This document shows positions 1 through 8,293 of a stretch of DNA of 64,000 nucleotides, piece by piece; positions within the stretch are counted from its first letter, which is position 1, and every line of letters begins with the position of its first letter. The position numbers and the translations under genes are program-made. The DNA is from Yaniella halotolerans DSM 15476 (GTDB lineage: Bacteria > Actinomycetota > Actinomycetes > Actinomycetales > Micrococcaceae): the NCBI RefSeq assembly GCF_000420805.1, contig NZ_ATVQ01000001.1, positions 1,302,001 through 1,366,000 on the forward strand, written 5' to 3'. The notes beneath the pieces are model-generated. The model was not told where the DNA came from. It saw nothing but the letters and a program-made list of their open reading frames with translations, and did not search any database.

Positions 1-546
1 GGCGATACCGGGACTGAGCAGACGTCGCCCTCGGATGCCGACCAGTCGGCGGCCGCTACGGCTGAACTACAGAATCCCCAGGGTGATGACCTTGGGCAGG
101 TTGAATTCTACGAAACAGATGACGGCACGGAGGTCGTCGTCGATGTTCAAAACCTCGATGAAGGGTTCTACGGATTGCATCTTCATGAAAACGGCGAATG
201 CGAAACCGATAGCCAAACACCAGATGATCCAGCGGAAACTGGCGATTTCTTATCGGCCGGCGGTCATATTGCGGGAGAGGCTGACGCCGATCATCCAGAC
301 CACGCTGGCGATCTACCGGCGCTACTGGTCAATGAAGACAACACCGCACAAATGTCGGTTGTGACAAACCGTCTCGAGGTTTCGGAACTTGTGGGCCAGG
401 ATGGTGCCGCGGTCATGATCCACTCCGACGCCGATAACTACGCCAACGTGCCCGACCGGTATCTTGACGGCGAGAATCCAGACGATGACACATTATCAAC
501 GGGCGATGCAGGCGATCGGATCGGTTGCGGCGTCATCGAAGGCTGA
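1..546 (+). CDS. sodC: Cu/Zn superoxide dismutase, 3' part (5' end outside window)
   Basis: The frame is open from base 1 and ends at TGA 544-546, giving 181 residues of the C-terminal part of a Cu/Zn superoxide dismutase. SodC converts superoxide to hydrogen peroxide and oxygen; in Gram-positive bacteria it is usually exported or lipid-anchored. Visible motifs are the copper-ligand segment GLHLHENGECE (about residues 58-68), a GGH...HPDHAGDLPAL metal loop, VMIHSDADNY, and the family-typical end GDAGDRIGCGVIEG. The early residues are a low-complexity, Thr/Ser/Ala/Gln-rich linker, consistent with a tether after a signal peptide that lies upstream of the window. The next gene starts 14 bases after the stop and may be co-transcribed. 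Confidence 0.9.
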   Translation, partial: GDTGTEQTSPSDADQSAAATAELQNPQGDDLGQVEFYETDDGTEVVVDVQNLDEGFYGLHLHENGECETDSQTPDDPAETGDFLSAGGHIAGEADADHPDHAGDLPALLVNEDNTAQMSVVTNRLEVSELVGQDGAAVMIHSDADNYANVPDRYLDGENPDDDTLSTGDAGDRIGCGVIEG

Positions 547-560
547 TAAAGGAGGCCGCA

Positions 561-2156
561 ATGCGTATTGCAGTCGTAGGAGCAACCGGAAACGCCGGGA
601 CAGCGGTGTTGCGTGAACTCGCAAGCCGCGACACCGTGGAATCGATCCTGGGGATTGCCCGGCGTCTCCCGGATGAAGAAACCCAGCCCTATAAGTACGC
701 GGCCTGGGAGAGCGTGGACCTGCAGTTCTCGGCTGCACGCTCCGAGCTTGCCGAACTGTTCAGAGGCTACGATGTGGTAATTCATCTGGCCTGGCTGATC
801 CAACCCAATACGAAACGGGAACTGCTACGCACAGTGAACGTAGATGGCACCCACTATGTGCTGGAAGCCGCAGCGCAGGCTGGAGTCAAAACCGTGGTCG
901 TTGCGTCATCGGTTGGCGCCTATTCCCCCGTGGACGACGATGAGCTGCGTGACGAATCCTGGCCGACCGGTGGTATTGCCGGTTCGCACTACAGCGTCGA
1001 CAAAGCGGCCCAAGAGCGTGTCATGGATGAGTTTGAAAAGAACTATCCCGAGGTTCGGGTTGCCCGGATCCGAGCGGCACTAAAATTCCAGGGCAGCGCC
1101 GGCTCCGAAATTCAACGGTACTTCCTTGGCAGCTGGATACCCGTCCAGGTCCTGCGGCATGCGCGTCCGCCCATCATCCCGTTCCCTAAAGGCGCCCGTA
1201 CTCAAGCGGTACACACCGACGACGTCGCACGCGCCTACGTCGAAGCGGCGGTGCAGGGGGCTCACGGCGCCTTCAATATTTGCGCCGATGACATTCTCGA
1301 TGCCAAAACCATCGGGGGCGTGGTGACGCGCAAACCGAAATTTGGGCGGGTGCTGCCGGTTCCGGCAAAACCCTTACGCCCCCTGCTCAAAGCTGCGCAT
1401 CGCTCCGGGGTACTGGCCATGGACGAGGGCTGGTTAGACATGGCCGTGAAGGTCCCACTCATGGATAATTCGCGTGCCAAGCGTGAACTCGGGTGGGCGC
1501 CGAAGATCAGCGGTGCTGAAGCCCTGGACGAGTTGATACAGGGCATGGCCGACGGGGAGGGTACCGCCTCAGCTCCCATGCGGGCACGTGGTGGCACTCC
1601 CGTAGATGAAGCATGGCTGCCCTCCCCAGAGCACCGGGTCGCTGACGACGTTGATGCCACAGCATTGCGGCAGTACATGGCTGATCATCTTGCCGGAGCA
1701 ACGGCAGGACTCAAGCGCATTGAAAAACTGGCAGAATCGTTTATGAATTCCCCGGTCTATGAGGACCTTGCTGCTGTGGCCGAGCAGATCCGCGCCGAAC
1801 ACAATTTCTTACAGGAATTGATGAAACGGCAGCAGTTCTCCCGTCCGGCTATCGCAGGTCCTGCCCTCTGGGTGGGTGAACGCGTCGCGCGGATCAAATC
1901 GTTCTTCCCAGAAGGTATGAAAATTACCCCGTCGGTGCTCGTGTTAGAAACCGAACTCATGTTGTCTGCGGTCACGGGCAAGCTCCACGGCTGGCGGACG
2001 ATGCTCAACGAAGCCCAAGCACTGGGAGTTTCTTCGGAGGTCTTCCGGCAACTGGTCGATGACGCGCAAGAACAGTATGCGATCTTGGAACGCGTACATA
2101 AATACGCCAGGGAACAGGCCTTCGACGAAGACCGGGAAACGGATGTGGACGCTTAG
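561..2156 (+). CDS. NAD-dependent epimerase/dehydratase with C-terminal helical extension
   Basis: 531 residues. The start at ATG 561 is chosen because AAAGGAGG lies just upstream (about 548-554); an earlier in-frame start at 525 lies inside sodC and has no such site. The N-terminal ~330 residues are an extended short-chain dehydrogenase: the nucleotide-binding GATGNAG is at residues 8-14, VVVASSVGAYSP carries the catalytic Ser region and HYSVDKAA the Tyr-x3-Lys pair. After about residue 340 there is a Pro-rich linker and then roughly 150 residues that look all-helical (many Leu/Ala/Glu, no transmembrane segment). I do not recognise that part. The substrate cannot be inferred. The gene ends with its TAG overlapping the TAA of the convergent MFS gene by four bases. 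Confidence 0.75.
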   Translation: MRIAVVGATGNAGTAVLRELASRDTVESILGIARRLPDEETQPYKYAAWESVDLQFSAARSELAELFRGYDVVIHLAWLIQPNTKRELLRTVNVDGTHYVLEAAAQAGVKTVVVASSVGAYSPVDDDELRDESWPTGGIAGSHYSVDKAAQERVMDEFEKNYPEVRVARIRAALKFQGSAGSEIQRYFLGSWIPVQVLRHARPPIIPFPKGARTQAVHTDDVARAYVEAAVQGAHGAFNICADDILDAKTIGGVVTRKPKFGRVLPVPAKPLRPLLKAAHRSGVLAMDEGWLDMAVKVPLMDNSRAKRELGWAPKISGAEALDELIQGMADGEGTASAPMRARGGTPVDEAWLPSPEHRVADDVDATALRQYMADHLAGATAGLKRIEKLAESFMNSPVYEDLAAVAEQIRAEHNFLQELMKRQQFSRPAIAGPALWVGERVARIKSFFPEGMKITPSVLVLETELMLSAVTGKLHGWRTMLNEAQALGVSSEVFRQLVDDAQEQYAILERVHKYAREQAFDEDRETDVDA

Positions 2157-3346
2157 GAGGTTGCTGCGTGTGCAGCGCGGCGACCATGCCCGAGCCAGTA
2201 CACGAGTAGCCCCAGTGCAACGATCCCTGCTCCGGCAAAGTATAGGACCGAGTAACCGGCCATGTGGATGATGAACCCCAGCATGACCGGACCGATGGCC
2301 AAACCCGAATCCAACGCCAGGTAGTGCGTCGACGTCGCGATCGGCACCCGGTGGGAGGTGGTGCGTTTAATACCGGCCGTCTGTATGCCCGGTAGCGCTG
2401 CACCGTGGCCGAAACCGCCCAAGATCGCTGCGATGATGAAGTGCCAGTCAGCGCTTGCCAGCGCGAGGATGACGAGCCCTGCGGTGAGCGATATTAGCGC
2501 GCCGGGGATCACGGCGTTGTCCCCGTAGCGATCGTGTAGACGGCCGGCAAATAACCGGACGATCAACATCGCCAATGCCCAAATGAGGAAGAACAACGAG
2601 GCGATGTTCACCATGTCCAGACCAACAAGGTAGGCGGGCAAGAAGGTCATGATGACCGAATAGCCAAGCGTCGTCAGTAACCCGACCACGGCTATGGGAA
2701 GGACCCGCGGGTCCACAAGATCTGAACCCCGGATACGCCACCGTCGACGATACTCATCCTCGGTCGGGGTGCGCTCGCGAACGGTCATGAACAAGGCGGC
2801 TATCAGGGCAAACAGAGTACAGACGAGGGTAAAGCCAAATACCCACAGATTGGAAGCCCGTTCATGTAGTTGCAGTGCCGCCAGTGGGCCAATCGCATTG
2901 GAAAGCGTGGCGGCCAGCGCCATATAGCCTAGGCCTTCGCCCAGCCGGACTGCCGGCACCAGGGTAATGGCTATCGAGGTAATCGTGGTGGAAGCGACAC
3001 CAAAGGCGGCCCCGTGGATGATACGCACCAGCAGCAGAACCACATAGTGGTCCGTCACCGGATACAGCAGTGCACATGCCACGAACACCAGCAGCACGAA
3101 GACGAGTGTGCGTTTACGCCCGAGGAAGTCTAAGTATTTTCCGATGAGCACGCGGGCCAGTGCTCCGCCGGCGACGAATGCGCTCGCGGCAAAGCCAGCT
3201 GCGGTGTCGTTGACGCTGAATCGTTCGGCGGCGTAGAGCGCCATAAACGACATCAGCGTAATGAACACCATGCTGACCCCGAGGTGCACAATGAACGCAC
3301 GGAAGTAGTCCGCCGTCCAAAGGCGTTGTGAGGGGAGCGGGGCCAT
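2153..3346 (-). CDS. MFS transporter (AraJ-like)
   Basis: 397 residues with about 12 hydrophobic segments, typical of a major facilitator superfamily efflux or uptake permease in the cytoplasmic membrane. The loop after TM2 reads GKYLDFLGRKRTL, matching the family's G-x-x-x-D-R-x-G-R-K/R-type signature, and a second such loop (GRLHDRYG) lies after the central linker, marking the internal duplication. It starts 12 bases downstream of the CitE-like lyase stop on the same strand, so the two are probably one operon and the substrate may be an organic acid handled by that lyase. The substrate itself cannot be read from sequence. Confidence 0.75.
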   Translation of the reverse strand: MAPLPSQRLWTADYFRAFIVHLGVSMVFITLMSFMALYAAERFSVNDTAAGFAASAFVAGGALARVLIGKYLDFLGRKRTLVFVLLVFVACALLYPVTDHYVVLLLVRIIHGAAFGVASTTITSIAITLVPAVRLGEGLGYMALAATLSNAIGPLAALQLHERASNLWVFGFTLVCTLFALIAALFMTVRERTPTEDEYRRRWRIRGSDLVDPRVLPIAVVGLLTTLGYSVIMTFLPAYLVGLDMVNIASLFFLIWALAMLIVRLFAGRLHDRYGDNAVIPGALISLTAGLVILALASADWHFIIAAILGGFGHGAALPGIQTAGIKRTTSHRVPIATSTHYLALDSGLAIGPVMLGFIIHMAGYSVLYFAGAGIVALGLLVYWLGHGRRAAHAATS

Positions 3347-3358
3347 GAATACCGTTCT

Positions 3359-4312
3359 TTAGTAGTGGTAGGTATCCGTGGGAGCGGTCGCGTAGTTATC
3401 CGAGGTTGCCGGGCGGCACCATTCGATACCTAGCGCGTTGGCCAGTTCAATGGTGCTGTTGGAGCGTGCCAAGCGGGGGAGGTCGGAGCCGTTGCGGATC
3501 TGTCCGCCGTCGTTTTCAAAAGCATCGAGGAAGTCGTGTGCCCAGGTGAGTTCTTCCTGCGACGGGCTCAGGGCTTCATTGATGGTCGCGGTTTGCTCGG
3601 GCAGCAGGCACAGTTTGCCAGAGAAACCGAACTCATCGGAGACCGATGCGGCTTCGGTGAGGACTTTGCCCGAGGTGCCTTGGGTTGGACCATCAACGGG
3701 GGAGGGCAGCATGGCCGCCTGTGATGCGATGGTGAACTGGCTGCGTGCGTAGGCCAACGCAATCGGTGAGCCACCAAAGCCGGTGTCACGACGGAAATCG
3801 CCAATGCCGAAGGCGAGACGGAAGGTGCCTCGGGCGGCGGCGATAGAGTTAATGCGCTGCAAACCGCGAGCTGTTTCTACCAGTGCAACGATTGGCACAC
3901 CCGGTAGACGTGCTGCGGTTTCGTTCACGTGGTCGGTGGATTCGGTCATGGCCAACATGACACCCAGCAGGCCACCGTTATGGTGGGGGCCGTCGAGTTC
4001 GTTCGAGATGTATTTGGCCAGTTCGGCGACATCTTGCTCCCACCAGGGGCTGCCGTAGCCGTTGATGCGGACCCAGCCGGTGTTGCCAGCGGCAAACCAG
4101 TCGATCACATTTTTGCGAGCGATATCTTTATCTTTGGGAGCCACAGCGTCTTCGATGTCGTAGAGGACGACGTCGGCGGCCGAATCAATAGCAGCGGAAA
4201 ATCGTTCTGGTTGAACAGCATTGACTAGTAACCATGTGCGAGCAAGGTCCGCTTGGACCTTTTGCCCCGGTGATGGCGTGACGTGGGTAGTCATAATGGA
4301 ACTGTTGGACAC
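3359..4312 (-). CDS. HpcH/HpaI-type CoA-ester lyase (CitE-like)
   Basis: 317 residues. The GTG at 4312 is preferred over the ATG at 4294 because AAGGAGA sits five bases upstream of it. The protein resembles the CitE/malyl-CoA lyase branch of the HpcH/HpaI aldolase family, TIM-barrel enzymes that split or join CoA thioesters such as malyl-, citramalyl- or citryl-CoA using Mg2+. Visible landmarks are VNAVQPERFSAA (Arg near the N-terminus), VVLYDIEDAVAPKDKD (metal/CoA region), WVRINGYGSPWWEQD and the Glu of PIVALVETARGL. No neighbouring citrate lyase alpha or gamma gene is seen, so it is a stand-alone lyase. It is transcribed toward the MFS gene 12 bases on, and away from the gamma-glutamyl hydrolase across a 319-base divergent region. 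Confidence 0.75.
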   Translation of the reverse strand: MSNSSIMTTHVTPSPGQKVQADLARTWLLVNAVQPERFSAAIDSAADVVLYDIEDAVAPKDKDIARKNVIDWFAAGNTGWVRINGYGSPWWEQDVAELAKYISNELDGPHHNGGLLGVMLAMTESTDHVNETAARLPGVPIVALVETARGLQRINSIAAARGTFRLAFGIGDFRRDTGFGGSPIALAYARSQFTIASQAAMLPSPVDGPTQGTSGKVLTEAASVSDEFGFSGKLCLLPEQTATINEALSPSQEELTWAHDFLDAFENDGGQIRNGSDLPRLARSNSTIELANALGIEWCRPATSDNYATAPTDTYHY

Positions 4313-4631
4313 CAGATCTCCTTACCGTAGTGCACCCTGTGTAGTGCAGTACGCAAAGTGTTGATTTCGCTTGAACACAGCAAAAGAAAGTACTTCTCCC
4401 AGAATACCGCGGTGAACTAGCACTGACCACTAATTCAAGCTACGAGAGCAGAGCGTGTGATCTATGTGATAGCGGGGGAGTTTTGCGCAGCAGTAAGAAA
4501 CTGAACGGCGTGAGGGCAGACGCCCGATGTGCACCCCATACGCCTGCCAGCTCTTTGAATTGTAGTTGTCGCGCACATAGAGTAACGAATACATCTAATA
4601 CTGGATGTAATAAAGTGGAGAAGGAGCGATT
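4313..4631. promoter_or_regulatory. Divergent intergenic region with a dyad operator candidate
   Basis: 319 bases between the leftward CitE-like lyase and the rightward hydrolase contain no convincing gene. At 4590-4609 a dyad TACATC-N8-GATGTA lies about 20 bases upstream of the hydrolase start, a position expected for a repressor or activator site. The regulator is unknown; the cluster's GntR protein is the nearest candidate. Ribosome-binding AAGGAG for the hydrolase is at 4621-4626. Confidence 0.35.
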
Positions 4632-5477
4632 GTGACGACACAGGGACATCCAGGTCTGAAGCTGGCGGACTTTCAGAAAAACGAAGATTTTGAAGACGAC
4701 GGACGCCCTGTTGTCGGTCTGGTTGTCTCATTGTGGGCGCCTGATATGAGTGATGCTGCCGTGCAGGTGGCTCATGACTTGACCGCTAATGGGACACAAG
4801 CTGTCCGGAATGCCGGTGGGCGCCCTCTGATCATTGATAGTTCAGACGAACAGCTTCAGGCATCTGGAACCGGTTGGCTCAGCGGTGTCGATGCAGTCGT
4901 GTATCTCGGGGGTGCAGACATCCACCCGGGCTTCTTCTCCGACGTTGATTTAGCAGAAAAGCTTGAGGGAGTAGACCCCAAAGCCGACAAATTTTGCATC
5001 GACTCTATTCAAAAATGCGCCTCTGACGATATGCCCACTCTGGGAATTTGTCGGGGTTCGCAACTGCTAAACGCAGCCCTGGGCGGTACTATCCATCAAC
5101 ATATAGATGGGCACCGGGAAGTTATCGACGACGCCGGAAATGTCGCCTTTATCAGCGAACCAGTTGATGTTGTGGCAGGCAGTCGACTATCCGCAGTACT
5201 TGGCAGTCAAACACTTACGGTGCGAAACGGACATCATCAGGCGGTAGATCAGGTAGCAGAGGAACTCAACGCCGTGGCTTTTGCTCGTGATGGAATTGTG
5301 CAAGCAACAGAGCATCCAGAAAAGTCGTGGTTCATTGGCGTTCAATGGCACCCAGAGGACGAACAGGCTAACAAAAAAGACTTGGCCACACTCTTCGAAG
5401 CACTTGTGAAACAAGCGGGCAGCGATGCGGTAAAAGACGCTCGGTTTGCCAACGTAGATACCTCCTTGCCTCGCTAG
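4632..5477 (+). CDS. Gamma-glutamyl hydrolase, class I amidotransferase fold (PuuD-like), copy 1
   Basis: 281 residues, GTG start at 4632 with AAGGAG five bases upstream. Peptidase C26/PuuD relatives are cytoplasmic hydrolases that cleave gamma-glutamyl amides (for example gamma-glutamyl-GABA) and free glutamate. The nucleophile Cys140 lies in LGICRGSQ, and the His240/Glu242 pair in GVQWHPED, so the triad is intact. A distinctive YLGGADIHPGFFSD stretch is shared nearly verbatim with the hydrolase at 17007, its closest relative in the window; the hydrolase at 14657 is more distant. It is separated from eutH by a strong convergent hairpin. In context it probably releases glutamate from a gamma-glutamylated intermediate or product of the neighbouring pathway. 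Confidence 0.8.
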   Translation: MTTQGHPGLKLADFQKNEDFEDDGRPVVGLVVSLWAPDMSDAAVQVAHDLTANGTQAVRNAGGRPLIIDSSDEQLQASGTGWLSGVDAVVYLGGADIHPGFFSDVDLAEKLEGVDPKADKFCIDSIQKCASDDMPTLGICRGSQLLNAALGGTIHQHIDGHREVIDDAGNVAFISEPVDVVAGSRLSAVLGSQTLTVRNGHHQAVDQVAEELNAVAFARDGIVQATEHPEKSWFIGVQWHPEDEQANKKDLATLFEALVKQAGSDAVKDARFANVDTSLPR

Positions 5478-5518
5478 ATTCACTGAGGCTAGTAGGTGAG
5501 CCAGTAAGCCTTTAATTA

Positions 5519-5560
5519 ATGGTGGCCTGGAAGGGAACTAAAACCCGTCCAGGCCACCAT
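5519..5560. terminator. Bidirectional hairpin between hydrolase 1 and eutH
   Basis: Perfect 13-base arms ATGGTGGCCTGGA (5519-5531) and TCCAGGCCACCAT (5548-5560) with a 16-base loop, placed between two convergent genes and flanked by AT-rich sequence on both sides. Confidence 0.75.
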
Positions 5561-5579
5561 ATGTTTAATGCAGTTGATC

Positions 5580-6869
5580 TTAGACTTTAGCCGTGACAGC
5601 TTCCGACTCTGCTGTAGAGGCAGTGCCCTCCGGGCTATCTTGCTCGGAAACTTCAGCCGCGAGGCGATCTGCTTCAATGTCAGCCTGCTCGAGTTTCCGT
5701 GCATACGGTAATGCCAACCATATGGCGAACAGCACCGCGATCAGTCCACCGCCAATTTTGCCTACGATCATGGTGACGATCATGTTCGGCTGGAAAGTTG
5801 CGGTGAAGGCCAGATAGTCACCAATCGCGAAAGCTGAACACACCATAAATGCCAGCGTGAGGACCTTGTCCTTAGGCGGCATATGACGAATCAGTGGGAA
5901 CAATGCCACAGCGTTGGCGGCCACAGCCAAGAAACCAGCGATGCCTGCTTCAGACAGGCCAACTCGTTGACCCATGGCCTCGAGCGGCTTAGATAGTGCT
6001 TTTCTCACAAGGAAAATTAGTGGGAAGGCACCTGCCAGCATGATGGAAATCGCGCCGACGATTTCCAGTGCTCGCATCTGGTCCTCTGTATCGGCCATGA
6101 ATGGGGCCAATGGCCAACCGCCAAATAGCGCGGAAAAGACCCCGGTAAAGTATTCGACAATCGAAAGAGCTACCGCGATCGTAGTAATGATCTGGATAGC
6201 ACGCCCGAAGATGAGGAATGCAGCAATCATCTGTTGCGTGAAGAAACGCAAGGCTAGCGACAGCACAACCATAATGACCGCTAGCGGAAGGAGGTTGAGC
6301 AAAATTTCAGAAAATGAAAGATCAAAGGGGCGTGTACCAGGCCCTGTGGTTTCAAGACCTTCCCGGAGGGGAACGCCCGTTTGCAACAGCACCAGTGCCA
6401 TGATCAATGAAGCAAAGGGAATCGCGAGGAATCCAGACATGACACCAAGCGCAAGATACTTGTGATCCCGTTTTTGCAAGATTGAAAGTCCGACCGGAAT
6501 ACAGAAAGCAATCGTTGCGCCCGCGGTTGTACTCACCGTGAACGCGAGAATCCATGCACCGTGACTATCAGCCACTGCGTGAGACAGGTGATACGACCCG
6601 AGATCGCCCGGAATAAAGGTGCTCACCGCGATGGAAGCATCCGATTGAACCGCGGAGTAGACCGGCGCAACAACCGAGTTGATGAGGGGGACCAAGACAG
6701 GTATCAGTGTCATGATTCCTGCGATGGGAATAAAAATATGCCCCATGGTAAGGATGCCCTGTTTGAACTCCAGGCCAAGCTCTGAGCTGGGTCGGAGGAT
6801 ATGGGCAGCTGCACCGATGATGAGGGCAACCATCATGCTGTAGACAATTATGTCGCCGATAAGTTCCAT
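5580..6869 (-). CDS. eutH: EutH-type ethanolamine permease
   Basis: 429 residues, about 10-11 hydrophobic segments. It matches the EutH family by its whole layout and by family-like stretches such as LAPxxMADTEDQMRALEIVG, GQRVGLSEAGIAGFLAVAANAVALFPL and GDYLAFTATFQPNMI followed by VGKIGGG. EutH is an inner-membrane carrier that assists ethanolamine entry. Normally it is found with eutBC (B12-dependent lyase) and microcompartment genes; none of these is seen here. The C-terminal ~35 residues are an acidic Glu/Ala/Ser-rich cytoplasmic tail. It is transcribed alone, facing hydrolase 1, with a 702-base region upstream that separates it from the Cache/GntR operon. In this setting it suggests that the cluster's substrate is ethanolamine or a small amine of similar shape. 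Confidence 0.8.
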   Translation of the reverse strand: MELIGDIIVYSMMVALIIGAAAHILRPSSELGLEFKQGILTMGHIFIPIAGIMTLIPVLVPLINSVVAPVYSAVQSDASIAVSTFIPGDLGSYHLSHAVADSHGAWILAFTVSTTAGATIAFCIPVGLSILQKRDHKYLALGVMSGFLAIPFASLIMALVLLQTGVPLREGLETTGPGTRPFDLSFSEILLNLLPLAVIMVVLSLALRFFTQQMIAAFLIFGRAIQIITTIAVALSIVEYFTGVFSALFGGWPLAPFMADTEDQMRALEIVGAISIMLAGAFPLIFLVRKALSKPLEAMGQRVGLSEAGIAGFLAVAANAVALFPLIRHMPPKDKVLTLAFMVCSAFAIGDYLAFTATFQPNMIVTMIVGKIGGGLIAVLFAIWLALPYARKLEQADIEADRLAAEVSEQDSPEGTASTAESEAVTAKV

Positions 6870-7571
6870 AGTTTTGAGTCTCCGTAAGAAATGACAACTC
6901 TGTGGTCGAGCCGAGAACGGTTTTCACTAAGTCCAGGACATGTGTAGACCGTTACGTCTGGTACTCATGTCAGCGGGTGACTTGTAGTTGTCGTTGGTGA
7001 GTGACGTGCTCAAAGATGAGCGGAAAATTATGAGGGTTTCTCGTCCCATAAAAACATTTAGTGATGCAATATTTGTTTTAGCGTAGTGCGGGCAGAAAGA
7101 TCTCGTTGGAAGGTTGATGAAGAGTCCGTGCAGCAGCTTGCTTGCCCATATGGACTGCGGCCCCTGCTGCCAGTACACGAGTGCTACTGGCCAACTTCGC
7201 GTGCGTGTGATCCGCAGATATTTCACGAGTTGAGAGCACTGGATTCCTTAGTCTCGGAGGGAAGATCGACGCGGGCTGGTTGGCTAATGGCGGCGGGGGT
7301 TGTGGCGCTATCAGCGTTGCAGGGCCGGTGAAATCCGGCGGTTCGATTCTTTCTAGCGCGTGACCAATTCAGCGAGGGTGTTGCATGAGTCACATTTTGC
7401 TTTCATCTATTAATACCTTCTTTTCTGAAGGTTTACAAGGTCTTCAAAGCAAAATTTTCCGTCTAATCATCCAACCGGAGGGAATTGATACGTATGTCGC
7501 TGGGCGCGCCTCAGAAGGCTGCCTCAAGCTGCATGTTGTATGAAGATGCAGTCTTCTCACGAAAGCGAGGT
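6870..7571. other. 702-base gap upstream of eutH
   Basis: No gene is convincing here. Reading frames are short and without family resemblance. The best small candidate is 7385-7543 (+), 52 codons beginning MSHILLSSINTFF with GAGGG about seven bases upstream; I do not recognise it. The stretch 7030-7090 is AT-rich and probably holds the eutH promoter; 7052-7066 contains ACATTTAGTGATG, whose complement resembles the CTAAATCATT repeats found upstream of the P450. A possible regulator site is therefore suggested, not shown. Confidence 0.3.
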
Positions 7572-8288
7572 TTAGCTTTTTTCAAAGAGCAGTTGCAAGT
7601 CCATGTCGGCAACACATAGGGGCTGGAGGGTGTACCCGGGCGGGGCAGTCTCAAGCAAGGCTCCCGAGCCGTAGGGGCCGATGGTACTAACAATCACTCG
7701 ACCGCCCTCATTAACCAGCGCTGCGCGCCCGTTAGGGGCTTTCTGAAGGATAGGGATAAGACATTTTTCAAGGGTGTCAACTTTAAGGTCTGCACCAACG
7801 ACCCCCACGGTTTTATGATTAACCACCAGTGGGATGACCCAGGTCGTAATGTATTCGTCGACGCCAAGATAATCTATGTAGGGGCCAGCAATGGTCCGAG
7901 CTTCGGCGCCAAATCCCCCTCGGAACCATTCCAACTGCTCATAGTCGTAGAATCTTGGAGACGACGGGTCGTTATCAAACTCTTGCCAGCGACAATGGTC
8001 CCCGAATCGAATCCACCATTCCAGCGCGGGAGACGAAGCGTGCACAAGCTCCCGTTGAAAGATCAGGCCTACACCATCTGTTGCTGGTCGTGCCGCGAGG
8101 TGTTCGGCTGCTACTTCATGCAGCATCTTCCGCTCTGCCGATGAGACGTAGAACTTTGGTGACTTTTCTACATGCTGTTCAACTACGTTGACAAACTTCG
8201 TGCGTACTTGGGTGACGCCATCGAAAATATTCTCTGTCCAGTCCGATAGCCGCTGGGTTATTTCAGTTGTGGTGTGAGCAAATTCCAT
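7572..8288 (-). CDS. Soluble Cache-domain sensor-like protein
   Basis: 238 residues. The region from about residue 130 to 205 reads like a Cache (PAS-like) ligand-binding domain: GPYIDYLGVDEYITTW, PLVVNHKTVGVVGADLKVDTLEK, and VNEGGRVIVSTIGPYG. Cache domains usually sit outside the membrane in chemoreceptors and sensor kinases, but this protein has no signal peptide, no transmembrane segment and no attached kinase, methyl-accepting or DNA-binding domain. The N-terminal ~60 residues are helical. It starts five bases after the GntR stop and is the last gene of the fpr-fld-gntR-cache operon. The tight link to GntR suggests that it senses a pathway metabolite inside the cell or modulates the regulator; that is inference. 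Confidence 0.6.
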   Translation of the reverse strand: MEFAHTTTEITQRLSDWTENIFDGVTQVRTKFVNVVEQHVEKSPKFYVSSAERKMLHEVAAEHLAARPATDGVGLIFQRELVHASSPALEWWIRFGDHCRWQEFDNDPSSPRFYDYEQLEWFRGGFGAEARTIAGPYIDYLGVDEYITTWVIPLVVNHKTVGVVGADLKVDTLEKCLIPILQKAPNGRAALVNEGGRVIVSTIGPYGSGALLETAPPGYTLQPLCVADMDLQLLFEKS

Positions 8289-8293
8289 GAAAC

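Noticed and set aside
7296-7365. tRNA-like stretch with GGTTCGATTC and a GCGCTA/TAGCGC pair
   Set aside because: The distance between the presumed acceptor arms is about 40 bases and no D or anticodon arms can be drawn, so it is not a tRNA.
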